Position numbers and translations under genes: made by a program. A stretch of 64,000 bases of DNA from Nocardiopsis sp. TSRI0078 (GTDB lineage Bacteria > Actinomycetota > Actinomycetes > Streptosporangiales > Streptosporangiaceae): positions 124,001-188,000 of the forward strand of contig NZ_LWLB01000012.1 in the NCBI RefSeq assembly GCF_001905145.1, in the 5' to 3' direction. Below are positions 33,810-41,957 of the stretch, one piece after another. The notes under the pieces are model-generated. The model did not search any database and was not told the DNA's origin. It saw only the letters and a program-made list of their open reading frames with translations. The stretch's first letter is position 1. The number at the start of each line of letters is the position of its first letter.

Positions 33810-36506
33810 TCAGGAGGCGGGGCGGCCGGCGGCCCGGCCCGCCTCCAGGCGGGCGACGGGTACCCGGAAGGGCGAGCAGGACACGTAGTCCAGACCCACC
33901 TGGTGGAAGAAGTGCACCGACGCGGGGTCGCCCCCGTGCTCACCGCACACCCCGAGCTTGATGCCCGGGCGGGCGGCCCGCCCCTCCTCGGCGGCGATGC
34001 GGACGAGGCGGCCGACCCCGTCCACGTCCAGGGACTCGAAGGGCGACACCCCGAACACGCCCTTCTCCAGGTAGGCGGAGAAGAAGGAGGCCTCCACGTC
34101 GTCGCGGGAGAACCCCCAGACCGTCTGGGTGAGGTCGTTGGTGCCGAAGGAGAAGAACTCGGCGTTCTCTGCGATCTGGCCGGCGGTCAGGGCGGCCCGG
34201 GGCAGCTCGATCATCGTGCCGACGGGGAAGTCGAGCTCGACACCGTGCTCCCGGCCCACCTCGCGCAGGACCCGCAGCGCGTCCTCCCGGATGATCTCCA
34301 GCTCCTGCACGGTGCCCACCAGCGGGATCATGATCTCGGGGCGGGGGCGGCCGCCCGCGGCGATCCGGTCCACGGCGGCCTGGGCGATGGCGCGCACCTG
34401 CATGGTGAACAGACCGGGCACGACCAGACCCAGGCGGACGCCGCGCAGGCCCAGCATCGGGTTCTGCTCGTGCAGCTTGTGCACGGCCTGGAGCACCCTC
34501 AGGTCGTTCTCGTGGCTCTCCCCGCGCGCCTCGGCCACGGCCACGCGCACCGACAGCTCGGTGATGTCGGGCAGGAACTCGTGCAGCGGCGGGTCGAGCA
34601 GGCGCACGGTCACCGGCAGGCCGTCCATGGCCTCCAGGATGCCGCCGAAGTCCTCGCGCTGCAGGGGCAGCAGCGCGTCGAGGGCCTGCGTCTGCTCCTC
34701 CTCGGTGTCGGCGAGGATGAGCCGCTCCACCAGCTGGCGCCGGTCGCCCAGGAACATGTGCTCGGTCCGGCACAGGCCGATGCCCTGCGCGCCCATGCGG
34801 CGGGCGCGGGCGGCGTCCTCGCGGGTGTCGGCGTTGGCGCGCACGCGCATGCGGCGGGCGGCGTCGACGTAGTGCATGAGCCGGTCCACGGCGCGCACGA
34901 GGTCGTCCGCGCGGTCGGAGGCCGGATCGATCTCGCCCTCGAAGTAGCGCACGACGGGCGAGTCCACCACGGGCACCTCGCCGAGGAAGACCTCGCCGCT
35001 GGCGCCGTCGATGGAGATGACGTCGCCCTCCTCGACCACCTCTCCGCCGGGCGCGGTCATGCGCCGGTTCTTGGTGTCGATGTCGAGCTCCTCGGCGCCG
35101 CACACGCAGGTCTTGCCCATGCCCCGGGCGACCACGGCGGCGTGCGAGGTCTTGCCGCCGCGGCTGGTGAGGATGCCCTCGGCGGCGATCATGCCCTCCA
35201 GGTCGTCGGGGTTGGTCTCACGGCGGCACAGGATGACCCGCTCGCCGCTGCGCGACCACTTGACGGCGGTGTAGGAGTCGAAGACGGCCTTGCCCACCGC
35301 GGCGCCGGGCGAGGCGTTCATGCCGCGTCCGATGCGCTGGACGCCGGCTCCGGAGGCGGCCCCCTCGTCGAAGCGCGGGAACATCAGCTGGGCGAGCTGG
35401 TCGCCGTTGACGCGCTGGACCGCCTCGTCCAGGGTGATCATGCCCTGGTCGACGAGCTGGTCGGCGATGCGGAAGGCGGCGGCGGCCGTGCGCTTGCCCA
35501 CGCGGGTCTGGAGCATCCACAGCTTGCCGCGCTCGATCGTGAACTCGATGTCGCACAGGTCGCGGTAGTGGTTCTCCAGGGTGTCCATGATGCCCATCAG
35601 CTCCCCGTAGCTGCGGGCGTCGATCTTCTCCAGGTCGGCGAGGGGCACGGTGTTGCGGATACCGGCCACCACGTCCTCGCCCTGGGCGTTCTGGAGGTAG
35701 TCGCCGTAGACGCCGGGCTGCCCGGAGGCGGGGTCGCGGGTGAAGGCGACACCGGTGCCCGAGTCCATGCCGAGGTTGCCGAAGACCATGGAGCAGACGT
35801 TGACGGCGGTGCCGAGGTCGGCGGGGATGCGCTCCTGGCGCCGGTACAGGACGGCGCGGGGGGCGTTCCAGGAGTCGAAGACCGCCTTGATGGCGAGGGT
35901 CATCTGCTCGCGGGGGTCGCCCGGGAAGGAGCTGCCGGTCTGCTCCAGCACGACCTCCTTGAAGCGCTCGACGAGCCGACGCAGGTCGGCGGCGTCCAGT
36001 TCCAGGTCGCTCGCGACGCCCCTGGCGGACTTGACCTCGTCGATGGCGTCCTCGAAGAGCTCGCCGTCGATGCCCTGCACGGTCTTGCCGAACATCTGGA
36101 TGAGGCGCCGGTAGGAGTCCCAGGCGAAGCGCTCGTCACCGCCCTGGGCGGCCAGACCGACGACGGACTCGTCGTTGAGGCCGATGTTGAGGACGGTCTC
36201 CATCATGCCGGGCATGGAGAACCTGGCCCCCGAGCGCACGCTGACCAGGAGCGGGTCGTCCGGCTGGCCGAGACGGCGGCCCATGGCCTTCTCCAGCTCC
36301 TTGAGGTTCACCTCGATCTCGGCGTCGAGCCCGGCGGGCACGCTGCCCTCGGAGAGGTAGTGGCGGCACGCCTCGGTGGTGATCGTGAACCCGGGGGGAA
36401 CCGGCAGGCCGAGGTTGGTCATCTCGGCGAGGTTGGCCCCCTTGCCGCCAAGGAGGTCCTTCAGGTCCTTGTTGCCCTCGGTGAACTTGTAGACGTACTT
36501 GGCCAC
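33810..36506 (-). CDS. ppdK: Pyruvate, phosphate dikinase
   Basis: The 898-residue protein interconverts pyruvate, ATP and phosphate with PEP, AMP and pyrophosphate. The order is the usual one: nucleotide-binding domain (starting KYVYKFTEGNKDLKDLLGGKGANLAEMTNLGLPVPPGF), swivelling domain with the phospho-histidine in GGKTSHAAVVARGMGK (His about 455), and the PEP/pyruvate barrel (GIGLCRTEHMF; IEVGTMIELPRAAL-like; SFGTNDLTQTVWGFSRDD; GVCGEHGGDP). The GTG start has GGGAG at eight bases. It is transcribed alone, with a terminator after it and a possible operator cluster upstream. Confidence 0.96.
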   Translation of the reverse strand: MAKYVYKFTEGNKDLKDLLGGKGANLAEMTNLGLPVPPGFTITTEACRHYLSEGSVPAGLDAEIEVNLKELEKAMGRRLGQPDDPLLVSVRSGARFSMPGMMETVLNIGLNDESVVGLAAQGGDERFAWDSYRRLIQMFGKTVQGIDGELFEDAIDEVKSARGVASDLELDAADLRRLVERFKEVVLEQTGSSFPGDPREQMTLAIKAVFDSWNAPRAVLYRRQERIPADLGTAVNVCSMVFGNLGMDSGTGVAFTRDPASGQPGVYGDYLQNAQGEDVVAGIRNTVPLADLEKIDARSYGELMGIMDTLENHYRDLCDIEFTIERGKLWMLQTRVGKRTAAAAFRIADQLVDQGMITLDEAVQRVNGDQLAQLMFPRFDEGAASGAGVQRIGRGMNASPGAAVGKAVFDSYTAVKWSRSGERVILCRRETNPDDLEGMIAAEGILTSRGGKTSHAAVVARGMGKTCVCGAEELDIDTKNRRMTAPGGEVVEEGDVISIDGASGEVFLGEVPVVDSPVVRYFEGEIDPASDRADDLVRAVDRLMHYVDAARRMRVRANADTREDAARARRMGAQGIGLCRTEHMFLGDRRQLVERLILADTEEEQTQALDALLPLQREDFGGILEAMDGLPVTVRLLDPPLHEFLPDITELSVRVAVAEARGESHENDLRVLQAVHKLHEQNPMLGLRGVRLGLVVPGLFTMQVRAIAQAAVDRIAAGGRPRPEIMIPLVGTVQELEIIREDALRVLREVGREHGVELDFPVGTMIELPRAALTAGQIAENAEFFSFGTNDLTQTVWGFSRDDVEASFFSAYLEKGVFGVSPFESLDVDGVGRLVRIAAEEGRAARPGIKLGVCGEHGGDPASVHFFHQVGLDYVSCSPFRVPVARLEAGRAAGRPAS

Positions 36507-36938
36507 GGGGGTGCTCCCTCGTTCGTCGACGACTCAGCGCTGGGTCGGCGCCTGTGCCCGGATGGCGCGACTCTTCCACACTCTGCGACCTCGCTCCTTC
36601 ATGAAGCCCCTTTTTCTGATGTATTCCCAGCTCAGGACCATCAAAAAGGTCTATACCAATGGTCCAGCAAAGATCGCCGGAGCCCCCGCCCCGAGTGTGG
36701 GGATCCGGACCCCGGTGGCCGTGACTGCACTGGTCAGCGGGGTGACCACGCCCACACGGGCCTCCCGACCCGCAGAGCACCGCCCCGGGAACGGAACCGA
36801 CCAATCCCACGCCACCACCGCCACGGGAGGCGTCCTGTGCCACGGAACACAGGACTACCAGTGGGTAACCTACGGATCCGTAGGTTAGGCTGCCGACAGG
36901 CCCGCAGCGGGGCGGACCGCGGGATGGAGGAATGCAGC
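36507..36938. other. Divergent control region of ppdK and the hemolysin III gene
   Basis: No gene seen in 430 bases. The segment 36600-36670 is AT-rich and contains nested palindromes (listed separately). The region just before 36939 includes GGTAACCTACGGATCCGTAGGTTAGG, in which CCTACGGATCCGTAGG is a perfect palindrome (36870-36885), a further operator candidate for the plus-strand gene. Confidence 0.5.
36635..36665. promoter_or_regulatory. Nested palindromes upstream of ppdK, dre-like
   Basis: GGACCAT (36635-36641) is mirrored by ATGGTCC (36659-36665). Inside lies GGTCTATACC (36648-36657), itself palindromic but for its centre. The 16 bases at 36645-36660 match 12 of 16 positions of the Streptomyces DasR consensus ACTGGTCTAGACCAGT as I recall it. 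A GntR-type regulator site is therefore possible. Confidence 0.45.
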
Positions 36939-37697
36939 GTGTCGGAGGAACACAGGCGGGACACCGGAGGCGCGGAGACCGGCCCGACCGACCCCGCGTC
37001 CCACGACGAGGACGGCCAGCACAAGGGAGCCGCCGCGACGGCGGCCGGGGAGCTGCTCGAAGCGGTCAAGCCGCGGCTGCGCGGCTGGCTGCACCTGGGA
37101 ACCGCTCCGTTGGCCCTGGCGGCGGGCATCGTCCTGGTGGCCCTGTCCCCCACCCCGACCGCGACGGTCGCCAGCGCCGTGTACGCGCTCAGCTCGGTGC
37201 TGCTGTTCGGCACCTCGGCGGTCTACCACGTGGGCCGCTGGTCGACGGGGGCGCAGAAGGTGCTGCGCCGCATGGACCACTCGAACATCTACCTCATCAT
37301 CGCGGGCACCTACACACCGTTCGTGCTGCTGGTGCTCGAAGGCACGCTGCGCACCGCCATGCTGGCGCTGATCTGGGGCGGGGCGATCGCCGGGGTCGGC
37401 TTCAAGCTGCTGTGGCTCAACGCGCCGCGCTGGCTGTCCACCGCCCTGTACCTGGCCATCGGCTGGGTGGCGGTGCTGTTCGTCCCGGACCTGGTCGGCG
37501 GCACCCATCCGGCGACATGGATCCTCATCCTGGTGGGCGGGGTGCTCTACAGCGTCGGCGCGGTGGTCTACGCGCTCAAGCGGCCCGACCCGGCACCGCG
37601 CTGGTTCGGCTTCCACGAGATCTTCCACTCGCTGACCATCGCGGCCTTCGTCTGCCATTATGTCGCGGTGTCGTTCGTCGTCTACACCGCGGGCTGA
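36939..37697 (+). CDS. Hemolysin III / PAQR-type membrane protein (TrhA family)
   Basis: The 252-residue protein has an acidic cytoplasmic N-terminus of about 45 residues and then seven membrane segments. The PAQR metal motifs are present: SAVYHVGRWS in segment 2 (His), MDHSNIYLIIAGTYTP, and the final FHEIFHSLTIAAFVCHYVAV (His pair). Family members affect membrane fluidity or act as channel-like proteins; hemolysis is not implied. GTG at 36939 has GGAGGAATG upstream; an in-frame ATG at 36924 is less well placed. The last 30 bases are repeated after the stop. Confidence 0.9.
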   Translation: MSEEHRRDTGGAETGPTDPASHDEDGQHKGAAATAAGELLEAVKPRLRGWLHLGTAPLALAAGIVLVALSPTPTATVASAVYALSSVLLFGTSAVYHVGRWSTGAQKVLRRMDHSNIYLIIAGTYTPFVLLVLEGTLRTAMLALIWGGAIAGVGFKLLWLNAPRWLSTALYLAIGWVAVLFVPDLVGGTHPATWILILVGGVLYSVGAVVYALKRPDPAPRWFGFHEIFHSLTIAAFVCHYVAVSFVVYTAG

Positions 37698-37753
37698 ACC
37701 AACGGGGCACCGCGACCGGGTGTGCCGTTCGTCGTCTACACCGCGGGCTGAAC
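37668..37753 (+). repeat. 54-bp-offset direct repeat of the gene end
   Basis: Bases 37668-37699 (the last ten codons of the PAQR gene and its stop) recur at 37722-37753 with one mismatch. It looks like a scar of local duplication; the second copy is not translated. Confidence 0.85.
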
Positions 37754-37766
37754 GATCCTCACCACG

Positions 37767-37818
37767 CCCCCGCGTGCCTCGGGCCCCTCCCCTTCCGGAA
37801 GGGACCCGAGGCGCGGGG
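37767..37818. terminator. Bidirectional terminator
   Basis: CCCCGCG and CCTCGGGCCCCT pair with AGGGACCCGAGG and CGCGGGG around CCCCTTCCGGA. It stands between convergent genes ending at 37697 (plus) and 37837 (minus). Confidence 0.8.
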
Positions 37819-37836
37819 GTGTGGTCGTCGTCCGTG

Positions 37837-39219
37837 TCAGGCGAAGCCGAACAGCGGCGGGAACACCAGCACGACCAGCCCCGCCCAGACCGCGTAGACC
37901 GGAAGGTAGGCCGTCTGCCACCGTTCGACCGCGGCGAACGGACGCGTGCCCCGCACGAAGCCCGCCATCAGCCACGCCGACCACACCAGGTGCACCAGCA
38001 GCACGAGGTTGAGCCCCAGCGCGGCGGTCTTGTTGGCGGTGAACCCGAACTCGGCGATGCGCGTCAGCATCGCCGTCAGCGCGACGGCGTCCACCGCGAG
38101 CGCCGCTCCGACCAGCGCGAGCTGGAGCCAGTCGAAGACGCCCGCCGGGGCCATCGGGTCACGGGCGGAGATCGAGTACAGCAGCAGGAACAGCACCAGC
38201 ACCAGAACGGCGTCCATGAGGATGAGCAGGCCGCGGTCCACCGTGGTCAGCGGACCGTTCACCAGGAGCGCCACCAGGTCCGCGGCCAGCATCAGGACCG
38301 CCAGCGGCGTGAAGACACGGGTCAGGACGGGCGCGATGTTCTCCACCACGCTCTTCTTGGCCTCCACCAGCCACGCGGCCACCAGGAGCGCGCCGGGCGC
38401 GCCGAACGGCAGGAGCCAGTCCTCGAAGAACGGCTCGAGGTCGACGTCGACCAGGGCGAGCACGGCGAAGGTGAGGCCGACGAGGACCATGGACCCCAGC
38501 ATGATCAGCACCAGGTACATCACCAGCTCGCCCATGAACCGTACGAAGTCCATGCGCCGCTCGTGGGACCGCCAGTTCCCTCCCGTGTGCAGGACGCCCA
38601 CGAGCAGCCACAGGAGGACCGGAGCGTGCGTGAACGCGAGTACGGCGGTCATCCCGGGTGAGGGGACCGGGCCGGGGAGCGCCTCGAACGGGTAGAGGTT
38701 CACCGCCAGGGCCGGTACCGCCGCGACGGCGGTCACCGCCGCGCACACGCGCCACGTGACGCGCCGTTTCCAGGCGAACCATCCCGCGAGGAACGGGAGC
38801 ACCACGAAGGCGAGGTTGCGGATCTGCGCGATCTCACCGTCGACCGACGTGAACAGGAGTTTGACCGCCAGACCCGCGCCGAGCGCACACGCGAGCACCA
38901 CACCGAGCTCGCGCCAGCGCGAGAGGCCGCCCGCGCCGTCCTCGGCCTCGGGGACGAGGACCAGCTGTTTCCAGAGCCGCTGGGAGTGCTCGCGCGCGAA
39001 CTCCCGCGACACCTCGTCCAGGTTGCCCATGCGCTTGACCGCGACGAGGAAGGCCTCCTCGTCATCGAGGCCGTTCGCCCCCAGGTCGGCTATCTGTTCG
39101 CGCAGGTGGTCCTCCATCTCCTCGACGTCCGACGGAGAGATGGCGCGGCGGCGGCGCACGAAGCCCCGCCACTGGTCGATCTGGTCCTCCAGGACCTCCC
39201 CTCGTGCGGCGTCGCTCAT
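37837..39219 (-). CDS. Membrane protein with N-terminal permease-prefix (HAAS-like) domain
   Basis: The 460-residue product begins with a soluble helical domain (DQIDQWRGFVRRRRAISPSDVEEMEDHLREQIADLGANGLDDEEAFLVAVKRMGN) found in front of many membrane proteins paired with PadR regulators. It is followed by about twelve hydrophobic segments and no recognisable catalytic motif. The ATG overlaps the stop of the PadR gene (TGATG), so both are made together. The likely role is an envelope stress or drug-response membrane protein controlled by its own PadR; function is unproven. Confidence 0.82.
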   Translation of the reverse strand: MSDAARGEVLEDQIDQWRGFVRRRRAISPSDVEEMEDHLREQIADLGANGLDDEEAFLVAVKRMGNLDEVSREFAREHSQRLWKQLVLVPEAEDGAGGLSRWRELGVVLACALGAGLAVKLLFTSVDGEIAQIRNLAFVVLPFLAGWFAWKRRVTWRVCAAVTAVAAVPALAVNLYPFEALPGPVPSPGMTAVLAFTHAPVLLWLLVGVLHTGGNWRSHERRMDFVRFMGELVMYLVLIMLGSMVLVGLTFAVLALVDVDLEPFFEDWLLPFGAPGALLVAAWLVEAKKSVVENIAPVLTRVFTPLAVLMLAADLVALLVNGPLTTVDRGLLILMDAVLVLVLFLLLYSISARDPMAPAGVFDWLQLALVGAALAVDAVALTAMLTRIAEFGFTANKTAALGLNLVLLVHLVWSAWLMAGFVRGTRPFAAVERWQTAYLPVYAVWAGLVVLVFPPLFGFA

Positions 39220-39593
39220 CAGGCGATCCCCTCTGCCGCGGTGCCCCCGAGGAGCGGAGGATGCGGTGTGGCCCGCCACACCTGCTTGAGCGCGTCGGCG
39301 ACGACACTCCACTGCTTCTGCCGCTCGGCCAGCACCTCCAGTCCTGCCTCCGTGATCGCGTAGTGCTTGCGGCGGCGGCCCGCGTCGGACGTACGCCAGG
39401 ACGCCTGGACGTGACCGTTGCGCTCGAGGCGGTGCAGCAGGGGGTAGAGCATCCCGTCCGTCCACTGCATCCGTCCGCCGGAGAGCTCGTTGACGCGTTT
39501 GACGATGGCGTAGCCGTAGGACTCGCCCTCGGCCAGGATGCCCAGGACGAGCGGCGTGGCCGACGCCGCGACCAGGTCCTTGTCGATGTGCAC
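39219..39593 (-). CDS. PadR-family transcriptional regulator
   Basis: The 124-residue protein has the PadR winged-helix pattern: LVLGILAEGESYGYAIVKRVNEL, QWTDGMLYPLLHRLERNGHVQASW, and RRRKHYAITEAGLEVLAERQKQW, with a short C-terminal dimerisation helix. It is the first gene of a two-gene operon with the prefix-domain membrane protein. A long palindrome (39608-39646) directly upstream is its probable operator, implying autorepression lifted by an unknown ligand. Confidence 0.93.
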   Translation of the reverse strand: MHIDKDLVAASATPLVLGILAEGESYGYAIVKRVNELSGGRMQWTDGMLYPLLHRLERNGHVQASWRTSDAGRRRKHYAITEAGLEVLAERQKQWSVVADALKQVWRATPHPPLLGGTAAEGIA

Positions 39594-39607
39594 GTGTACT
39601 TCCCATA

Positions 39608-39646
39608 CCTAGTTCCGCTAGGGGTCGTTACCCTAGCAGAACTAGG
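39608..39646. promoter_or_regulatory. PadR operator palindrome
   Basis: CCTAGTTC-CGCTAGGG (39608-39623) and CCCTAGC-AGAACTAGG (39631-39646) form two nested inverted repeats built from four CTAG units. It ends 15 bases before the PadR start codon. Confidence 0.8.
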
Positions 39647-39903
39647 CATTGCAGAACGAGGCGTCGAGGCGGGCGCCCCCGCCGTGGCCATGAGGGCGAG
39701 CGCCCACGAGCCGGAGGAGGAATTCGTCGTCACGATTCACTTACGCGGTAGGACAATCCGCACCAAACAGCCAGGTATCGCACAGGCCCTACCACTAGGT
39801 TGAGACCCAGGAACCCTCAGCCGTGTGCGGCCGAGGGAGCCGAGGAGGCGGCCGGAGACCACGTCCCCCCGGGTCCGGCCGTCTCACTCCCTCCAGAACA
39901 CGC
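39647..39903. other. Intergenic between PadR and glyS, no gene seen
   Basis: About 260 bases, moderately AT-rich at 39720-39800 (the likely promoter side for the PadR operon lies at 39608-39680). No coding frame with a start signal or family resemblance was found. Confidence 0.5.
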
Positions 39904-39943
39904 GACGGCGCCCGCCACCCCCGAAGGGGCGGCGGGCGCCGTC
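39904..39943 (-). terminator. Terminator after glyS
   Basis: GACGGCGCCCGCC (39904-39916) pairs perfectly with GGCGGGCGCCGTC (39931-39943), and the loop itself contains CCCC/GGGG. It begins 22 bases beyond the glyS stop. Confidence 0.88.
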
Positions 39944-39964
39944 GTCACGTCCTCGGGCCTGGCC

Positions 39965-41353
39965 CTAGCAGCCGGGCAGGCGCTCGAAGAGGTAGGTCTC
40001 CACACGGTCCAGGGACACGCGCTCCTGGGACATGGTGTCGCGCTCGCGCACGGTCACCGCGTCGTCGTCCAGGGTGTCGAAGTCCACCGTCACGCAGAAC
40101 GGGGTGCCGATCTCGTCCTGGCGGCGGTAGCGGCGACCGATCGCGCCCGCGTCGTCGAACTCCACGTTCCAGCGCTTGCGCAGCCTGGCGGCCAGGTCGC
40201 GCGCCTTGGGCGACAGGTCGGTGTTGCGCGACAGCGGCAGCACCGCGACCTTGACCGGGGACAGGCGCGGGTCCAGGCGCATGACGGCGCGCTTTTCCAG
40301 CTTGCCCTTGGCGTTGGGGGCCTCGTCCACGTTGTAGGCGTCCAGCATGAACGTGAGCACCGCCCGGTCGACACCGGCCGCGGGCTCGATGACGTAGGGG
40401 ATGTAGCGCTCGTTGTTCTCCTGGTCGAAGTAGGACAGGTCCACGCCGGAGGCCTCGGAGTGCGTCTTGAGGTCGTAGTCGGTGCGGTTGGCGATGCCCT
40501 CCAGCTCGCCCCACTCGGCGCCCTGGAAGTTGAAGCGGTACTCGATGTCGACCGTGCGCTTGGAGTAGTGGGACAGCTTCTCCTGCGGGTGCTCGTACAG
40601 GCGCAGGTTGTCCTTGGCGATGCCCAGGTCGACGTACCACTGGTGGCGGATGTCGATCCAGTGCTGGTGCCACTCCTCGTCGCTGCCGGGCTTGACGAAG
40701 AACTCCATCTCCATCTGCTCGAACTCGCGGGTGCGGAAGATGAAGTTGCCCGGGGTGATCTCGTTGCGGAACGACTTGCCGATCTGGCCGATGCCGAAGG
40801 GCACCTTGCGGCGCGCGCTCTGCTCGACGTTCTTGTAGTTGACGAAGATGCCCTGGGCGGTCTCCGGGCGCAGGTAGGCCAGGCCCTTCTCGTCCTGGAC
40901 CGGGCCCAGGTAGGTGCGCAGCAGCCCGTTGAACATGCGCGGTTCGGTGAAGGAGTCCTTGGCGCCGCAGTTGGGGCAGGCGATCGCGGCCAGGCCCTCG
41001 GCGGGCTCGTGGCCGTGCTTGTCCTCGTAGGCCTCGATGAGGTGGTCCGCGCGGAAGCGCTTGTGGCAGGACTGGCACTCGGTGAGGGGGTCGACGAACG
41101 CCGTCACGTGGCCGGAGGCCTCCCAGACCTCGCGGGCCAGGATGACGCTGGAGTCCAGGCCGACGATGTCCTCGCGCTCCTGCACCATGGCGCGCCACCA
41201 CTGGCGCTTGACGTTGTTCTTGAGCTCGACGCCGAGGGGGCCGTAGTCCCAGGCGGCGCGCAGACCTCCGTAGATCTCACTGGAGGGGTAGACCAGACCC
41301 CGGCGTTTGGCGAGGTTGACCAGTGCGTCCATTGCCTCTGACTTGGCGGCCAT
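39965..41353 (-). CDS. glyS: Glycyl-tRNA synthetase (single-chain, dimeric type)
   Basis: The 462-residue class II synthetase charges tRNA-Gly. It contains motif 1 region [37 protein letters not shown], a zinc-type insert (CQSCHKRF ... CPNCGAKD), motif 2 [30 protein letters not shown] and motif 3 [13 protein letters not shown], then the anticodon-binding domain ([11 protein letters not shown]). ATG at 41353 is preceded by GGAGAG and removes an unconserved 51-residue extension. Confidence 0.96.
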   Translation of the reverse strand: MAAKSEAMDALVNLAKRRGLVYPSSEIYGGLRAAWDYGPLGVELKNNVKRQWWRAMVQEREDIVGLDSSVILAREVWEASGHVTAFVDPLTECQSCHKRFRADHLIEAYEDKHGHEPAEGLAAIACPNCGAKDSFTEPRMFNGLLRTYLGPVQDEKGLAYLRPETAQGIFVNYKNVEQSARRKVPFGIGQIGKSFRNEITPGNFIFRTREFEQMEMEFFVKPGSDEEWHQHWIDIRHQWYVDLGIAKDNLRLYEHPQEKLSHYSKRTVDIEYRFNFQGAEWGELEGIANRTDYDLKTHSEASGVDLSYFDQENNERYIPYVIEPAAGVDRAVLTFMLDAYNVDEAPNAKGKLEKRAVMRLDPRLSPVKVAVLPLSRNTDLSPKARDLAARLRKRWNVEFDDAGAIGRRYRRQDEIGTPFCVTVDFDTLDDDAVTVRERDTMSQERVSLDRVETYLFERLPGC

Positions 41354-41536
41354 GGGTGACTCTCCATCCGGCTGGGTGTCGGTGGATCGCGGTTCGCGAT
41401 ACATCGGTTGTCGTGTGGGGCGGTGGACGTGCGTCGGAACCCGGGATCGGTACCGGCGGACGACCGCGTCCACCCAGGCTAGAGCACCCGGCAACCGCGA
41501 ACACACGCTTTCCCCGTGCCCTGGAGGCGGGGCGGT

Positions 41537-41833
41537 TCAGGACGGGGCGTCACCGCCGGTCACGACCTCGAACGCGGTGGGCTCGTCGATGGCGCGTGAG
41601 AGCAGCGGCACAGCGTTGACCTTGACGTCGAAGTCGGACAGGGCCCGGCGGTAGAACCCGGCCCCCTCCCACTCGGTGACCACGGTCCACAGGCAGGGGT
41701 CGTCGGCGGCGCGGCCCACCCGGTGGCCCAGGAAGCCGGGGCGGCGGGAGAGCACCTCGACCGCCGCGGCGGCGTCGGTCTGGAAGGCCGCGGTGTCGGC
41801 CTCGGGCACGGAGTAGCGGGTGATGACGATCAC
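41537..41833 (-). CDS. ABM-fold (antibiotic biosynthesis monooxygenase-like) protein
   Basis: The 98-residue product has the dimeric alpha-beta barrel pattern of small ABM-domain proteins: VIVITRYSVPEADTAAFQTDAAAAVEVLSRRPGFLGHRVGRAADDPCLWTVVTEWEGAGFYRRAL. Such proteins include quinone monooxygenases and heme-degrading enzymes, but many have unknown roles and no catalytic residue is diagnostic here. GTG at 41833 begins the first beta strand; no ribosome site is obvious and translation may be leaderless. Confidence 0.75.
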   Translation of the reverse strand: MIVITRYSVPEADTAAFQTDAAAAVEVLSRRPGFLGHRVGRAADDPCLWTVVTEWEGAGFYRRALSDFDVKVNAVPLLSRAIDEPTAFEVVTGGDAPS

Positions 41834-41909
41834 GGGATCATTGTGGCCCACCCGGGAGCCGGCGCGGCGCGGGCCCCGGGGCGGGCCGGCCCCCGCGCCC
41901 ACGGCGAAG

Positions 41910-41935
41910 GCCCCGGAGGGGCTCCCCTCCGGGGC
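41910..41935 (-). terminator. Terminator after the TagF-like gene
   Basis: GCCCCGGAGGGG (41910-41921) and CCCCTCCGGGGC (41924-41935) form a perfect 12-bp stem 23 bases beyond the stop of the minus-strand gene. Confidence 0.85.
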
Positions 41936-41957
41936 GTCCGCGCCGCCGTGCCCTCCG

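Noticed and set aside
33726..37697. A 1300-codon open frame on the plus strand opposite ppdK
   Set aside because: It is the mirror frame of ppdK, rich in Gly/Ala/His/Val from GC-biased codons, with no family motif. Only its last 252 codons (from 36939) are a real gene.
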